DNA of 29,671 nucleotides from a virus. The position numbers and the translations under genes were made by a program. How positions within the stretch are numbered: the stretch's first letter is position 1; each line of letters opens with the position of its first letter. Positions 15,056 to 23,093 of this stretch are shown here, one piece after another. The DNA lies in the IMG/VR virus record IMGVR_UViG_3300042540_000639, positions 1 through 29,671 of that record, one strand, 5' to 3'. Below the pieces are notes generated by a model that was not told the DNA's origin, did no database searches, and worked only from the letters and a program-made list of their open reading frames with translations.

Positions 15056-15940
15056 GTGAATCGTATTGCAACTCCTCGTCGTCCCCAGGAAAACAAACCT
15101 GCCCAGAAGCAGTTGGTCATTCCTGGGCCTAACGAACTCAACGTACCTCCCGATAATCTGCTGGAATACACCATCTGTATTTACGGGACAAAAGGTATCG
15201 GTAAAACTACTTTGACTTCTTCTATTCCAGGAGGTCTGGTGGTAATGACGGAACCCCTGCGAAAGAATCTCAAGATTCGTCAGGTTAGCCTATCGGTTAA
15301 TGATGTTGACGCGATCAATGAAGGTGCAGCAGATGCATGGGTGCAGTTCAAAAGCATCATTCAGCAATCCCAGAATCCAGAGTCAGGCGTAAAGTGCTTG
15401 ATTATCGACACTGTAGATCGTCTCTATGATGCGTGTCTCAATCATCACTGTGTCGTTGAAGGTGTTCGTCATCCAGGTGGACTCAACGACTTTGGCAAAC
15501 TTTGGTCAGTGATTAAAGACGACTTTGAAACTACGCTCAATCGAATCAGAGAAGTCGGTTTGGGATTAGTATTAATCTCCCACACCAAGGAATCTGACAT
15601 TGAAGTAGTGACTGGTGGCAAAGTCACACAGTATGGGCCTAGTTGTTCAGGTGCAGCACTTCGCTATATCAAAGCAGCAGCAGACTATGCTTTCTTCTTC
15701 GGTTGGTTTGATCGTAAGCGATGCATCCACCTCCGAGGTTACGAAAACATCTGGACTGCTTGTGGTGTTCCAGAACGATTTATTTCACCATCTGGGAATC
15801 CGCTAGAACTGATCGAAATTCCTGAAGGCGAGACCAAGGGATGGACGATCTTACAAAAAGCATTCGATAACAAAGTCTATGATGCTCTTGAAGAAGTTCC
15901 TTCTCAGGAAGCACCAAAACCATCACGTAAACGTAGTTAA
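15056..15940 (+). CDS. Sak4-like RecA-fold ATPase (AAA_24)
   Basis: The 294-residue P-loop ATPase starts at GTG. Walker A is YGTKGIGKTT at residues 43-52, Walker B is LIIDT near residues 115-119, and a sensor-like LISHTKESD follows near residues 170-180. This order matches the AAA_24/Sak4 group of phage single-strand annealing proteins, compact RecA-like ATPases that act with a cognate ssDNA-binding protein. The next gene is the likely partner. The ribosome-binding site is AAGGATCA. The C-terminal tail is basic (KPSRKRS). An alternative is a DnaB-loader-type ATPase, but the neighbouring nuclease and ssDNA-binding gene favour recombination. Confidence 0.75.
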   Translation: MNRIATPRRPQENKPAQKQLVIPGPNELNVPPDNLLEYTICIYGTKGIGKTTLTSSIPGGLVVMTEPLRKNLKIRQVSLSVNDVDAINEGAADAWVQFKSIIQQSQNPESGVKCLIIDTVDRLYDACLNHHCVVEGVRHPGGLNDFGKLWSVIKDDFETTLNRIREVGLGLVLISHTKESDIEVVTGGKVTQYGPSCSGAALRYIKAAADYAFFFGWFDRKRCIHLRGYENIWTACGVPERFISPSGNPLELIEIPEGETKGWTILQKAFDNKVYDALEEVPSQEAPKPSRKRS

Positions 15941-15993
15941 TTTTCAATTTCAAAAACTGTTGTTTGTTTCATTTAGGTAAGAGGATTTGTCAA

Positions 15994-16803
15994 ATGGCTA
16001 AAGCCCCAAAATCAGCGTTCGTAGCAACATTGTCGGCAAAGAAGAATGAACTCATCAAGGCAGCACAATCACAGCGTGCTGGTGGCATCACGGAGTCTTC
16101 CGAGATCGTAGAAGCCTACGGTCTGGATGAAGGTTCCCGAATCACGGTGAAGTGCAAACTTCTCGGCGTGAAGGTCTCCTGTCACGAAGAAGGTGCAAAC
16201 AAGGGACTTCCCTATGTTTCCTTCTCCTATGCTCCTGTCGAGGCTCCTGGTAAGGGCATGACGTTTATCTTGTATCTCCCAGGATACGACCGTAAGACCA
16301 AGGAAGTCACCGAAAAGGCAATGACTTGGATTTTCCAAGAATTTCAGGGTTTCGGGTTCGATACCCGTGACTGGGGTGCTGACCCATCTCAAATTGAGAC
16401 TGCTGGTGCAGAACTCAACAAGGAAAAACCAACCTGCATGGTCAACTTGCGTTGCAGCAAGATTCAAGCAGGTGCAAGAGCAGGTGAACTGGTAGTCAAC
16501 TTCGGTATCAATCGAGTTGTAGACACCGATGCTCCTGCTCCTAAGACTCTTTCCCAGGAACTCGACGAGGTGATGGAAGCTCCAGCAGCAAAGGTTGCTG
16601 AAACTCCTGCTCCTCGCAAGCCCGCTGCTAAGAAGGCAGCAGCATTCAAAGTAGGTGACAAAGTGATCTTCACTTTCACCGATGAGGACAACAACGAAGA
16701 AGAAGTGGAAGGTGAAATCACTGGTCTTGAGGGTGATACCTATCAAGTGACGGATGGAACTTACAGTTATGATCTGACCGCAGCAGAAATGAAGAAAGCC
16801 TAA
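15994..16803 (+). CDS. Probable ssDNA-binding protein with KOW-like tail
   Basis: The start at 15994 is chosen because an AGAGGA site lies upstream; the in-frame ATG at 15964 has none. The 269-residue protein has a beta-rich N-terminal domain of about 180 residues consistent with an OB-fold. A Pro/Ala/Lys linker follows (about 188-216), then a small acidic domain (217-269) that starts KVGDKVIF and has repeated beta-hairpin spacing (EGEITGLEGDTYQV), typical of KOW/Tudor-like modules. Position between the Sak4-like ATPase and DNA polymerase supports an SSB role: protecting single strands and recruiting partners through the C-terminal domain. This is context-based; no SSB family signature is certain. 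A rho-independent terminator follows. Confidence 0.55.
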   Translation: MAKAPKSAFVATLSAKKNELIKAAQSQRAGGITESSEIVEAYGLDEGSRITVKCKLLGVKVSCHEEGANKGLPYVSFSYAPVEAPGKGMTFILYLPGYDRKTKEVTEKAMTWIFQEFQGFGFDTRDWGADPSQIETAGAELNKEKPTCMVNLRCSKIQAGARAGELVVNFGINRVVDTDAPAPKTLSQELDEVMEAPAAKVAETPAPRKPAAKKAAAFKVGDKVIFTFTDEDNNEEEVEGEITGLEGDTYQVTDGTYSYDLTAAEMKKA

Positions 16804-16832
16804 TTTCTCATTTCTCTCTTGTTCGTTTTCTG

Positions 16833-16868
16833 CCCACCTCTATCTATGGTAGGGGTGGGTTTTTATTT
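16833..16868 (+). terminator. Rho-independent terminator before polymerase
   Basis: CCCACCTCTA (16833-16842) pairs with TAGGGGTGGG (16850-16859) with one G-U wobble. A 7-nt loop separates them and TTTTTATTT follows. It lies between the ssDNA-binding gene and the DNA polymerase, so it probably attenuates rather than ends transcription, since no promoter is evident in the 25 nt before the polymerase. Confidence 0.8.
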
Positions 16869-16893
16869 AACTTTTCCAATTAAGGAATTGTGT

Positions 16894-18831
16894 ATGACTG
16901 CTCTTGCTATTGATACCGAAACTACTGGCACTAATTTTCTCTTTGGTGCTATGCCATTCCTAGTTACTGCTTGCGATGATGCAGGTAATACATACTACTG
17001 GGAATATAAAGTTGATCCTGTAAACAGAGAGGTTTACAAAGATCCCATCCAAATCAAGGACATGCTCGATGTCTTTAATTCCTATGATGACTGGGTGTTC
17101 CACAATGCTAACTTCGATCTAAGAGCATTGTCGGTACTGACTGATATACCCATCGATGAAATCCACAATCTACGTTACGACCCAACCATCTTCTGGGATC
17201 ACATTCACGATACTCTTATCCAGAGTCATATCATCGATAGCTACGAAAGCCACAAGCTAAAAGACTTGGCTCTACGCTATCTCGACATCTCCAAGGAAGA
17301 TGAACAAGCACTTCAGGAAGCAGTAGTTGGTTCTCGTAGACTTGCCAGAAGATACAAGGACACCATCTGCAAAGGATGGGATATCGATGGTGATACGGTA
17401 GCTGACTACTGGCTACCAAAAGCAATGTGGGAATGCTCTAAGGAAGCACCTATCGAATGGGAAGATGTTTGTCTCACCTATGCTCTACGTGACGTAGAAC
17501 GAACTATCATGCTTCATGCAGTTCTCTACCCACAAATCGAATCGATGAAAGCTACTGGTTCCTACTATCGTGAGATTCGTTTGCTGGAAACCATCTTACA
17601 TATCCAGAATCATGGAATGACATTCCGTATGCCATTTGCTATCCAGGAACTCAAGGCAATGGTACAGGAACTTCACGACCTTCAGCGTGATATGAAACGC
17701 ACTGCTAAAATCTACAAGATAGAAGACCTCAACATTGATTCACCTAAACAACTTAACGAACTAATCTACACCAAAATGGGCTACCCTGTTCTTTCCAGAA
17801 CGGAGTCGGGACAACCCTCAGTGAGTGCAGATGCAATTGAAGACCTCATCAATGATGACTCTCACCTAGATTTAGACGATAAAAAATTCCTACTAAACTT
17901 GCGAGAATACAAACTGGTATCTACTAGCAAAAAGTATGTCTCCAACTACATGCAGTATGCTCTCCCCTACAATACTTACGTCAACAGAAAAGGTATTTAT
18001 TCCTATCGTATCCACCCTAACCTAAATCAAACAGGAACATCAACAACTAGATTCTCCTCCTCAAATCCCAATGGTCAAAATATCTCTACAGGTCACGAAG
18101 AAGATGATGGATCAGGTGGAAGAGTTAAACGACTTAATCTCCGAGAACTCTTCGGCCCTCCTCCAGGATGCGTTTGGTACTCCATCGATTACTCCTCACT
18201 TCAGTTAATCATTTTCGCATACGAAGCAAACGACGAAGGGATGATTAATGCATTCCTAAATGGTTATGACTTTCATAACTACGTTGCTTGTGGACTCTTT
18301 AACACACAAACACCTTCTAAAGACCAACGAAGAATTGCTAAGAACGTGAACTATGCACTGATCTTCGGAGCAGGTGCAAACAAAGTAGATGCTACTGCTG
18401 GTATGTTTGGTGCATACGAACTTTACCAGCAACAGTTTCCAATCGTGGGTGAGTACATGAACCGTATCACTCATCAAGTTCGACGTACAGGTTATGTCCG
18501 TACAAAGTTTGGTTATCCACTACGAGTACCAATGGAACAACCATACAAAGGCGTGAACTACATTGTCCAGGGAGATGAAGGTGATATCGTGAAGAACGCG
18601 ATGATGCTTTGCCATAACTTCCTAAAGACTCATAGCAGTGGTGCTAGGCTTATCATGCAAATCCATGACGAGCTAGTATTTGAATGCAGTAAGTTCAAGG
18701 ATTTTCCCCTTGAAGAAATCTGCAAGTTAATGATGGAACCAGCTAGAAAAGTTGGTTGGCACACTCCAGTTGGTGCGTCGATAGTTCATCGACACTGGGG
18801 TGATAAACAAGATGTTTCTGTTTCTTTTTAG
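16894..18831 (+). CDS. polA: Family A DNA polymerase with DEDDy exonuclease
   Basis: The ATG at 16894 follows TAAGGA and is chosen over an upstream in-frame start at 16819 that reads through the terminator. The 645-residue enzyme has a 3'-5' exonuclease domain: LAIDTETTG (ExoI), WVFHNANFDL (ExoII) and CLTYALRDVERT (ExoIII, YxxxD). The polymerase domain has motif A YSIDYSSLQLII (Asp432), motif B RRIAKNVNYALIFG (Lys483, Tyr487) and motif C QIHDELVF (Asp592). No 5'-nuclease domain is present. Two points are odd. The usual Glu of motif A, the steric gate, is Gln437. The O-helix position that is Phe in E. coli Pol I is Tyr487, as in T7 polymerase. It is almost certainly the phage replicase. Confidence 0.9.
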   Translation: MTALAIDTETTGTNFLFGAMPFLVTACDDAGNTYYWEYKVDPVNREVYKDPIQIKDMLDVFNSYDDWVFHNANFDLRALSVLTDIPIDEIHNLRYDPTIFWDHIHDTLIQSHIIDSYESHKLKDLALRYLDISKEDEQALQEAVVGSRRLARRYKDTICKGWDIDGDTVADYWLPKAMWECSKEAPIEWEDVCLTYALRDVERTIMLHAVLYPQIESMKATGSYYREIRLLETILHIQNHGMTFRMPFAIQELKAMVQELHDLQRDMKRTAKIYKIEDLNIDSPKQLNELIYTKMGYPVLSRTESGQPSVSADAIEDLINDDSHLDLDDKKFLLNLREYKLVSTSKKYVSNYMQYALPYNTYVNRKGIYSYRIHPNLNQTGTSTTRFSSSNPNGQNISTGHEEDDGSGGRVKRLNLRELFGPPPGCVWYSIDYSSLQLIIFAYEANDEGMINAFLNGYDFHNYVACGLFNTQTPSKDQRRIAKNVNYALIFGAGANKVDATAGMFGAYELYQQQFPIVGEYMNRITHQVRRTGYVRTKFGYPLRVPMEQPYKGVNYIVQGDEGDIVKNAMMLCHNFLKTHSSGARLIMQIHDELVFECSKFKDFPLEEICKLMMEPARKVGWHTPVGASIVHRHWGDKQDVSVSF

Positions 18832-18834
18832 TAT

Positions 18835-18842
18835 AAGGATCA
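18835..18842 (+). promoter_or_regulatory. AAGGATCA ribosome-binding site (primase)
   Basis: AAGGATCA lies 4 nt before the ATG at 18847, directly after the polymerase stop. It is one of five matching sites. Confidence 0.65.
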
Positions 18843-18846
18843 ACTG

Positions 18847-21027
18847 ATGCTAGACTTTTATGACTTCTACCGTGTCCACCTCAACCCAACATCTGATCTT
18901 CGAAATCAGTATGTAGGTGACTGCCCATTCTGTAACAAAAAGGAACACTTTTTCATTAATCCAGAATCCGGTATGTTCGACTGTAAGAAGTGTGGAACTG
19001 AAGGAAACCATTTAACTTTTATTACTGAGTATCACAAGCTGCATTTGGAATCTACCGATGATGGAAAATATCAAGAACTCGCTAGTAGTCGTCCTGGTAT
19101 CACTGCTGAAGTTTTACGACGAGTACGGTTTGCCTGGGATAGTGTTAACCATCGTTGGCTTGTTCCTTATCAAAACGGTTCTGACTTCCTAAATAACCTA
19201 GGAGTGTTTGTTCCTTCCCAGGGATTCAGGATATTCAAAGGGCCAGGACTTCCACTAAAGCTATACCGTCCAATTCACACCAAAGCATTCACCGATAACA
19301 TCGTTGTCTGTGAGGGTGAATGGGATCTACTAGCACTACTTCCTATCCTAGAAGAAATGGCCCCTGACTACTCTCTTTGTTCTGTTCCAGGAAGTAACTC
19401 GTTCAAGGATGAATACGTTTCCTTGTTTCACACCAAGAACGTACATCTGATGTATGACAAGGATGAAGCTGGTAAAAAGGGAATTGCCAAAGCAGTTCGT
19501 AAGCTAGAAGGTGTTGCCTCCAGCATTAAATTCCTAAAATGGGATACAGAGGATGAGTTCAATGATGCTAATGGTGAATCGGGTGGTAAAGACATCCGTG
19601 ATTTTATCTGTCATCACCAGCATTTGCAAAATCAAAGTACATCCAAGCGTAAACCCCATTTACCTAATCTGATTTGGACAACTCTGGAAAGTAACTTCGT
19701 CACTCCAGAATCCGATTCTCAAGGTGGTGGTGGGTATCTCGATGCGAAGTACACTCTTCCACCAGTGGAGAAGGTTGAATCCTGGGATGAATTAATTAGC
19801 ACCTTCCGAGGTAATCTCTACCTTACTCCAGGAAATGAGTACGCCATTGCAACATGCTTCGCAACGATCCTATCTCCTTATTTCCCAGGAGAACCGTTGT
19901 GGCTCTTCCTCATCGGGCCACCGTCATCCGGTAAAACGACCATTATTGAGTCATTTGGCGACTCTAACATCTACTGCGATGCCCAGAGCCAAATCAGTGC
20001 TAGGATGCTTGTATCGGGCTATAAAACCCCTGACGGTAAAGATATCTCTTACCTCCCAACGCTCAATGGTCGAACCCTGTTGATCAAGGACTTCACCACG
20101 GTTCTATCAATGGGTGGACACGAACAGGAAGAACTCTACGGTATCCTCCGAGATGCATTCGATGGTTCCTTCCGCAAGCAGTACGGAAACAATCAGAAAC
20201 GCATCTACAAAAACCTGAAGTTCGGATTGATCGCAGGTGTTACCAAAGCGATCCACGGTGACAATCGATCTAGTCTAGGTGAACGATTCCTCAAGATCGA
20301 ATACCTAGAGAAGGAAGAATTCTGTGAGATGTCTCACATTACCAGTGCCCTATCAGGTATGGGTCACAAGGAAGAACGTACCAAAACTCTGATGGAGCAT
20401 TCTCTAGGATATGTCGATCATCTCATCAACAATCTTCCCAGTGAACTTCCAGAACTCGACGAACAGTTCACCTTCAAGATGTCCCATCTAGCAATGCTAG
20501 TAGCTCGACTTCGTGCCCAGGTAGAACGTAGACGCGACGACTCTCTTCTCTATCGTCCAGAGTGGGAAATTGCATCTCGTCTAGCGGTACAGTTCAAGAA
20601 GATGTCCCAGTGTTTAATGGTGGTCTACGGTATTAAACAACCTAACAACCACCTTTATAACACCATTAGAAAATTGGCTTTAGATAGTTGCATTCCATTT
20701 AATGTGGAATTTGCAAAACGTATGTATGAATATCCTCAAGGTATCACCCGTAACGATCTATCCTATCATTTGCAGTTACCATCTACCAACGTGCATAGGC
20801 TCCTAACTGACCTACAGCAATTAGGTTTAATTCAGGTAAGCAAAAGTGTTTCAACAGGCCCAGGTCGTAAAATGGAGCTATACCATCTTTCTCCAGAAAT
20901 TAGTAAACTATGGCATGTTGGTATCGACACCGACCTGGAAGATAAAGAAATTCCTCCAGAACCATTACCAGAGCAAGTCGAACTTCCCAGAAGAAAACGG
21001 ATACTAAGGAAACCTATTGATGTCTGA
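18847..21027 (+). CDS. Primase-helicase fusion protein
   Basis: The 726-residue protein combines several replication domains. An N-terminal zinc ribbon has Cys26, Cys29, Cys46 and Cys49. A TOPRIM fold follows, with VVCEGEWDLLAL near 155-166 and MYDKDEAG near 203-210. A P-loop ATPase then has Walker A IGPPSSGKTT near 355-365 and a LLIKDFT Walker B-like strand near 412. The C-terminal winged helix at about 625-685 (TRNDLSYHLQLPSTNVHRLL) probably binds DNA. The order zinc-TOPRIM-ATPase is that of phage primase-helicases such as T7 gp4. However, the helicase part resembles a D5/AAA-type motor more than the RecA-like DnaB motor, so I would not name the class firmly. It would prime and unwind ahead of the polymerase. 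Confidence 0.8.
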   Translation: MLDFYDFYRVHLNPTSDLRNQYVGDCPFCNKKEHFFINPESGMFDCKKCGTEGNHLTFITEYHKLHLESTDDGKYQELASSRPGITAEVLRRVRFAWDSVNHRWLVPYQNGSDFLNNLGVFVPSQGFRIFKGPGLPLKLYRPIHTKAFTDNIVVCEGEWDLLALLPILEEMAPDYSLCSVPGSNSFKDEYVSLFHTKNVHLMYDKDEAGKKGIAKAVRKLEGVASSIKFLKWDTEDEFNDANGESGGKDIRDFICHHQHLQNQSTSKRKPHLPNLIWTTLESNFVTPESDSQGGGGYLDAKYTLPPVEKVESWDELISTFRGNLYLTPGNEYAIATCFATILSPYFPGEPLWLFLIGPPSSGKTTIIESFGDSNIYCDAQSQISARMLVSGYKTPDGKDISYLPTLNGRTLLIKDFTTVLSMGGHEQEELYGILRDAFDGSFRKQYGNNQKRIYKNLKFGLIAGVTKAIHGDNRSSLGERFLKIEYLEKEEFCEMSHITSALSGMGHKEERTKTLMEHSLGYVDHLINNLPSELPELDEQFTFKMSHLAMLVARLRAQVERRRDDSLLYRPEWEIASRLAVQFKKMSQCLMVVYGIKQPNNHLYNTIRKLALDSCIPFNVEFAKRMYEYPQGITRNDLSYHLQLPSTNVHRLLTDLQQLGLIQVSKSVSTGPGRKMELYHLSPEISKLWHVGIDTDLEDKEIPPEPLPEQVELPRRKRILRKPIDV

Positions 21028-21355
21028 CAGTGTTTATTATCTTAACACTCGGATTCTCCAATACCCTGCACCGAACAGTCCCGTAACGATTGCTTCGGTG
21101 CAGGGTTTTACATTTAAAACTGACCAGCTTTACTCCCCATCCGTAGAGCAAGCCTACATGGATCAACTCAACCAACTACGTCACAAATTCGCTACTCGAC
21201 CAGCTATCGACACACTCACCCACGATGTCATTTCTGCATCTCATCTGGAACTTCTCGCTAAAGAAGTCCGAGCAGGTAAAATCGATTGCAACAGTGTCAC
21301 TCTTATGCAGCACCCCAAGAACGAAGGTGTTGTCATTCAAATTCATTTAAAGTAA
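21020..21355 (+). CDS. Hypothetical protein after primase-helicase
   Basis: The ATG at 21020 follows CTAAGGA; an in-frame TTG lies one codon earlier. The 111-residue product is mostly helical after residue 35, with a SVEQAYMDQLNQLRHKF segment, and has no recognised motif. The gene starts inside the last codons of the primase-helicase, so it is coupled to it. A perfect 13-bp inverted repeat lies within codons 15-29. Because that hairpin is coded as protein, the repeat is unlikely to be an ordinary intergenic terminator. Function unknown; a replication accessory factor is a guess from position. Confidence 0.6.
   Translation: MSDSVYYLNTRILQYPAPNSPVTIASVQGFTFKTDQLYSPSVEQAYMDQLNQLRHKFATRPAIDTLTHDVISASHLELLAKEVRAGKIDCNSVTLMQHPKNEGVVIQIHLK
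21063..21111 (+). promoter_or_regulatory. Intragenic hairpin, terminator- or attenuator-like
   Basis: ACCCTGCACCGAA (21063-21075) is the exact reverse complement of TTCGGTGCAGGGT (21094-21106). The two arms are separated by 18 nt and TTTTA follows. The structure lies in the first third of the 21020 gene, 36 nt after the primase-helicase stop. It would act as a terminator or attenuator at the end of the replication block, or as mRNA structure. Confidence 0.6.
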
Positions 21356-21391
21356 TATATACTAATTACTTCCTAACATACGGAGCTATAT

Positions 21392-22429
21392 ATGCTAACA
21401 CCAACAGGATCAGGCCCAGGTCAAACCAACAAAAAAGATTATGTATTTCTACTAAAGCTATTAGGTATTACTCTAGTAGCGGCAATTGGTACTTTTGGTA
21501 TTGAACAGATTGATGTTATTAAATCTTTAGTACCAGCCAAGTATGCAGTCTTTATGACTGCTCTAGTTGTTCCCCTACTAACCTGGATTGTTCAGTGGGC
21601 AAGCGACAACCGCAAAGAGATCGAAGAAAGCGTAGAGGACAAACCACCTGCACCACCGATGGTCTGCTGGCTACCACTGCTCCTAACACTTTCGATCCCT
21701 GGCACTCTCTTTTCCCAGGAGATCACGGCAACTTCCGGTGACGGTCAACAAACCAATACCTTTCAGCCTTACACACTCATTAAACTGAAATGCGATGGAG
21801 AGGGAAAAAGCTATGTCTGGATCGTCCGAAGACTCCCCGATGGATTTCGTCCTGATACCGTTAGGATCGAGAACGGTAAAGAACTGGTGTGGACAGGCCC
21901 ACCTGGAATGTATGACATCGATAGTATCTTCACCGACAATAACGGAATCCTACAACAACTATTCCATCGAGTATCTATCTCGACTGGGGCTAGTCCAGAT
22001 AACAAGCCAGTACCACCAGACAACAAACCAGTGCCTCCAGTACCAGATAACGGGAGTATCGTACCCCTACCGAAACCAGGAGCAACACGATTTGGCTACG
22101 CAGGTCTTGCATACGACAACGCTCTAAAGATCCCTTCCTCCCAGAGACTATTGGCAGAGAAAATTGCCGAGAACTACGGTAGTATCTCTGCTGCTATTTT
22201 CGCTGGTGGAATCGTTGATACTCAAGCAGCATTCAACGAACTCAAGAAACGTAATCAAGAACTTTCTAGTGACCCTTCCTTCCCTGCTTGGAAAGATTTC
22301 TTCCAGTATTTGCAGATGCAAGTCAGTCAGGACTGGGACGCAAACAAATTCAAAACCAGATCAGACGTTGCTGAGATGTTCAAAGAAATTCAAGTTGGTC
22401 TGTTAGCATCTATCGGAAGGAAGGAATAA
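21392..22429 (+). CDS. Membrane protein with holin-like N terminus
   Basis: The 345-residue protein has two hydrophobic segments in its first 70 residues (about 23-40 and 50-67), holin-like in layout. A charged loop (NRKEIEESVEDKP) follows, then a third hydrophobic segment around residues 90-112 that reads like a signal peptide ending in FSQ. After this come a beta-rich domain resembling a PKD/Ig-like fold (about 115-200), a Pro-rich linker with repeated DNKPVPP (about 208-225), and a helical C-terminal domain. An internal ATG at 21659 lies just before the signal-like segment but has no good ribosome-binding site. GGAG precedes 21392. I infer a lysis or envelope-spanning role because of the neighbouring protease; this is not proven. 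Confidence 0.45.
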   Translation: MLTPTGSGPGQTNKKDYVFLLKLLGITLVAAIGTFGIEQIDVIKSLVPAKYAVFMTALVVPLLTWIVQWASDNRKEIEESVEDKPPAPPMVCWLPLLLTLSIPGTLFSQEITATSGDGQQTNTFQPYTLIKLKCDGEGKSYVWIVRRLPDGFRPDTVRIENGKELVWTGPPGMYDIDSIFTDNNGILQQLFHRVSISTGASPDNKPVPPDNKPVPPVPDNGSIVPLPKPGATRFGYAGLAYDNALKIPSSQRLLAEKIAENYGSISAAIFAGGIVDTQAAFNELKKRNQELSSDPSFPAWKDFFQYLQMQVSQDWDANKFKTRSDVAEMFKEIQVGLLASIGRKE

Positions 22430-22493
22430 GTTGTTTTCCAAAGCTACTATCGTTCGTGAGAAACCCATTCTAAAAGTTGTAAAGGAAAAGAAG

Positions 22494-22679
22494 ATGAGTG
22501 TTAAAGTAGACCTAATGAATGAAACTGCTCGTCGTGCTGATACTGTTGGTATCAAACTCAACGTAGCAGAAGTCAAGCGTACTATCTCCATCTACCATGA
22601 TGTGATGCGTGAGACTCTTACCCCAGAAGAACGCTTGCAGTATCTCGCCAAAGAATTCTTCAAGATCGAGGCTGAGTAA
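22494..22679 (+). CDS. Small helical hypothetical protein
   Basis: The preferred start is ATG 22494, with AAGGA about 8 nt upstream, giving 61 residues. An in-frame TTG at 22431 with its own AAGGAAGGA site would add 21 basic residues, so the true N terminus is uncertain. The protein is a compact helical module: ETARRADTVGIKLNVAEVKRTI followed by LTPEERLQYLAKEFFK. Its arrangement resembles small phage regulators or chaperones but I assign no function. The stop overlaps the next start (TAATG), so the two are translated together. Confidence 0.55.
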   Translation: MSVKVDLMNETARRADTVGIKLNVAEVKRTISIYHDVMRETLTPEERLQYLAKEFFKIEAE

Positions 22680-23077
22680 TGAACGCTGAAGAATTCGCCA
22701 TGCGAGTAGCAGCAGTCACCACTAATCTTCCACTAGAAGATATTGAGACTGCCTATGCAAAAGCATCCAACCCAACCGATAACTCAGAACCCGTTGTAGG
22801 CATCGATCCTATGACTATTCTAGCGATCATTACAGCAATTGTTCAGGTAATGGAATTCCTCAACAAGAACTGTAACAAACCCAAACTCCTATCTCAGAAT
22901 AGCCGAATCAGAAATCCTCTGCTGACAGCTATCTTCAGGGCTAGAGTTCACTTCGCAGCAAAGAAAGCCAACTACGAAGGTGATACCCAAAAGCTAGCAG
23001 ATGCTATGCTGGATGTCGCCCACAACAGTGGCGAAAAGGCTGTTGAAGCAGTCCTTGCCGATCTTAATTCCTATTAA
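22679..23077 (+). CDS. Hypothetical protein with one hydrophobic segment
   Basis: A 132-residue protein of unknown function. A helical N-terminal part (AVTTNLPLEDIETAYAKAS) precedes a hydrophobic stretch around residues 43-60 (PMTILAIITAIVQVMEFL) that could be a membrane helix. A basic helical C-terminal half follows. The single candidate membrane segment, next to a papain-like protease gene and a holin-like gene, makes an envelope role possible. It starts within the stop of the preceding gene. Alternatives such as a soluble virion protein cannot be excluded. Confidence 0.5.
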   Translation: MNAEEFAMRVAAVTTNLPLEDIETAYAKASNPTDNSEPVVGIDPMTILAIITAIVQVMEFLNKNCNKPKLLSQNSRIRNPLLTAIFRARVHFAAKKANYEGDTQKLADAMLDVAHNSGEKAVEAVLADLNSY

Positions 23078-23093
23078 TTCCTAAAGGTGAGAT

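Noticed and set aside
16069-16746. 225-residue minus-strand open frame
   Set aside because: Antisense shadow of the ssDNA-binding protein gene. The translation is Ser/Phe/Cys-rich without domain logic and has no ribosome-binding site, while the + strand gene has a clear site and is flanked by co-oriented genes.
16894-18831. Diaminopurine (Z-genome) polymerase
   Set aside because: The polymerase variants are unusual, but no PurZ, DatZ or MazZ gene is seen in the window, so there is no support for Z-DNA synthesis here.
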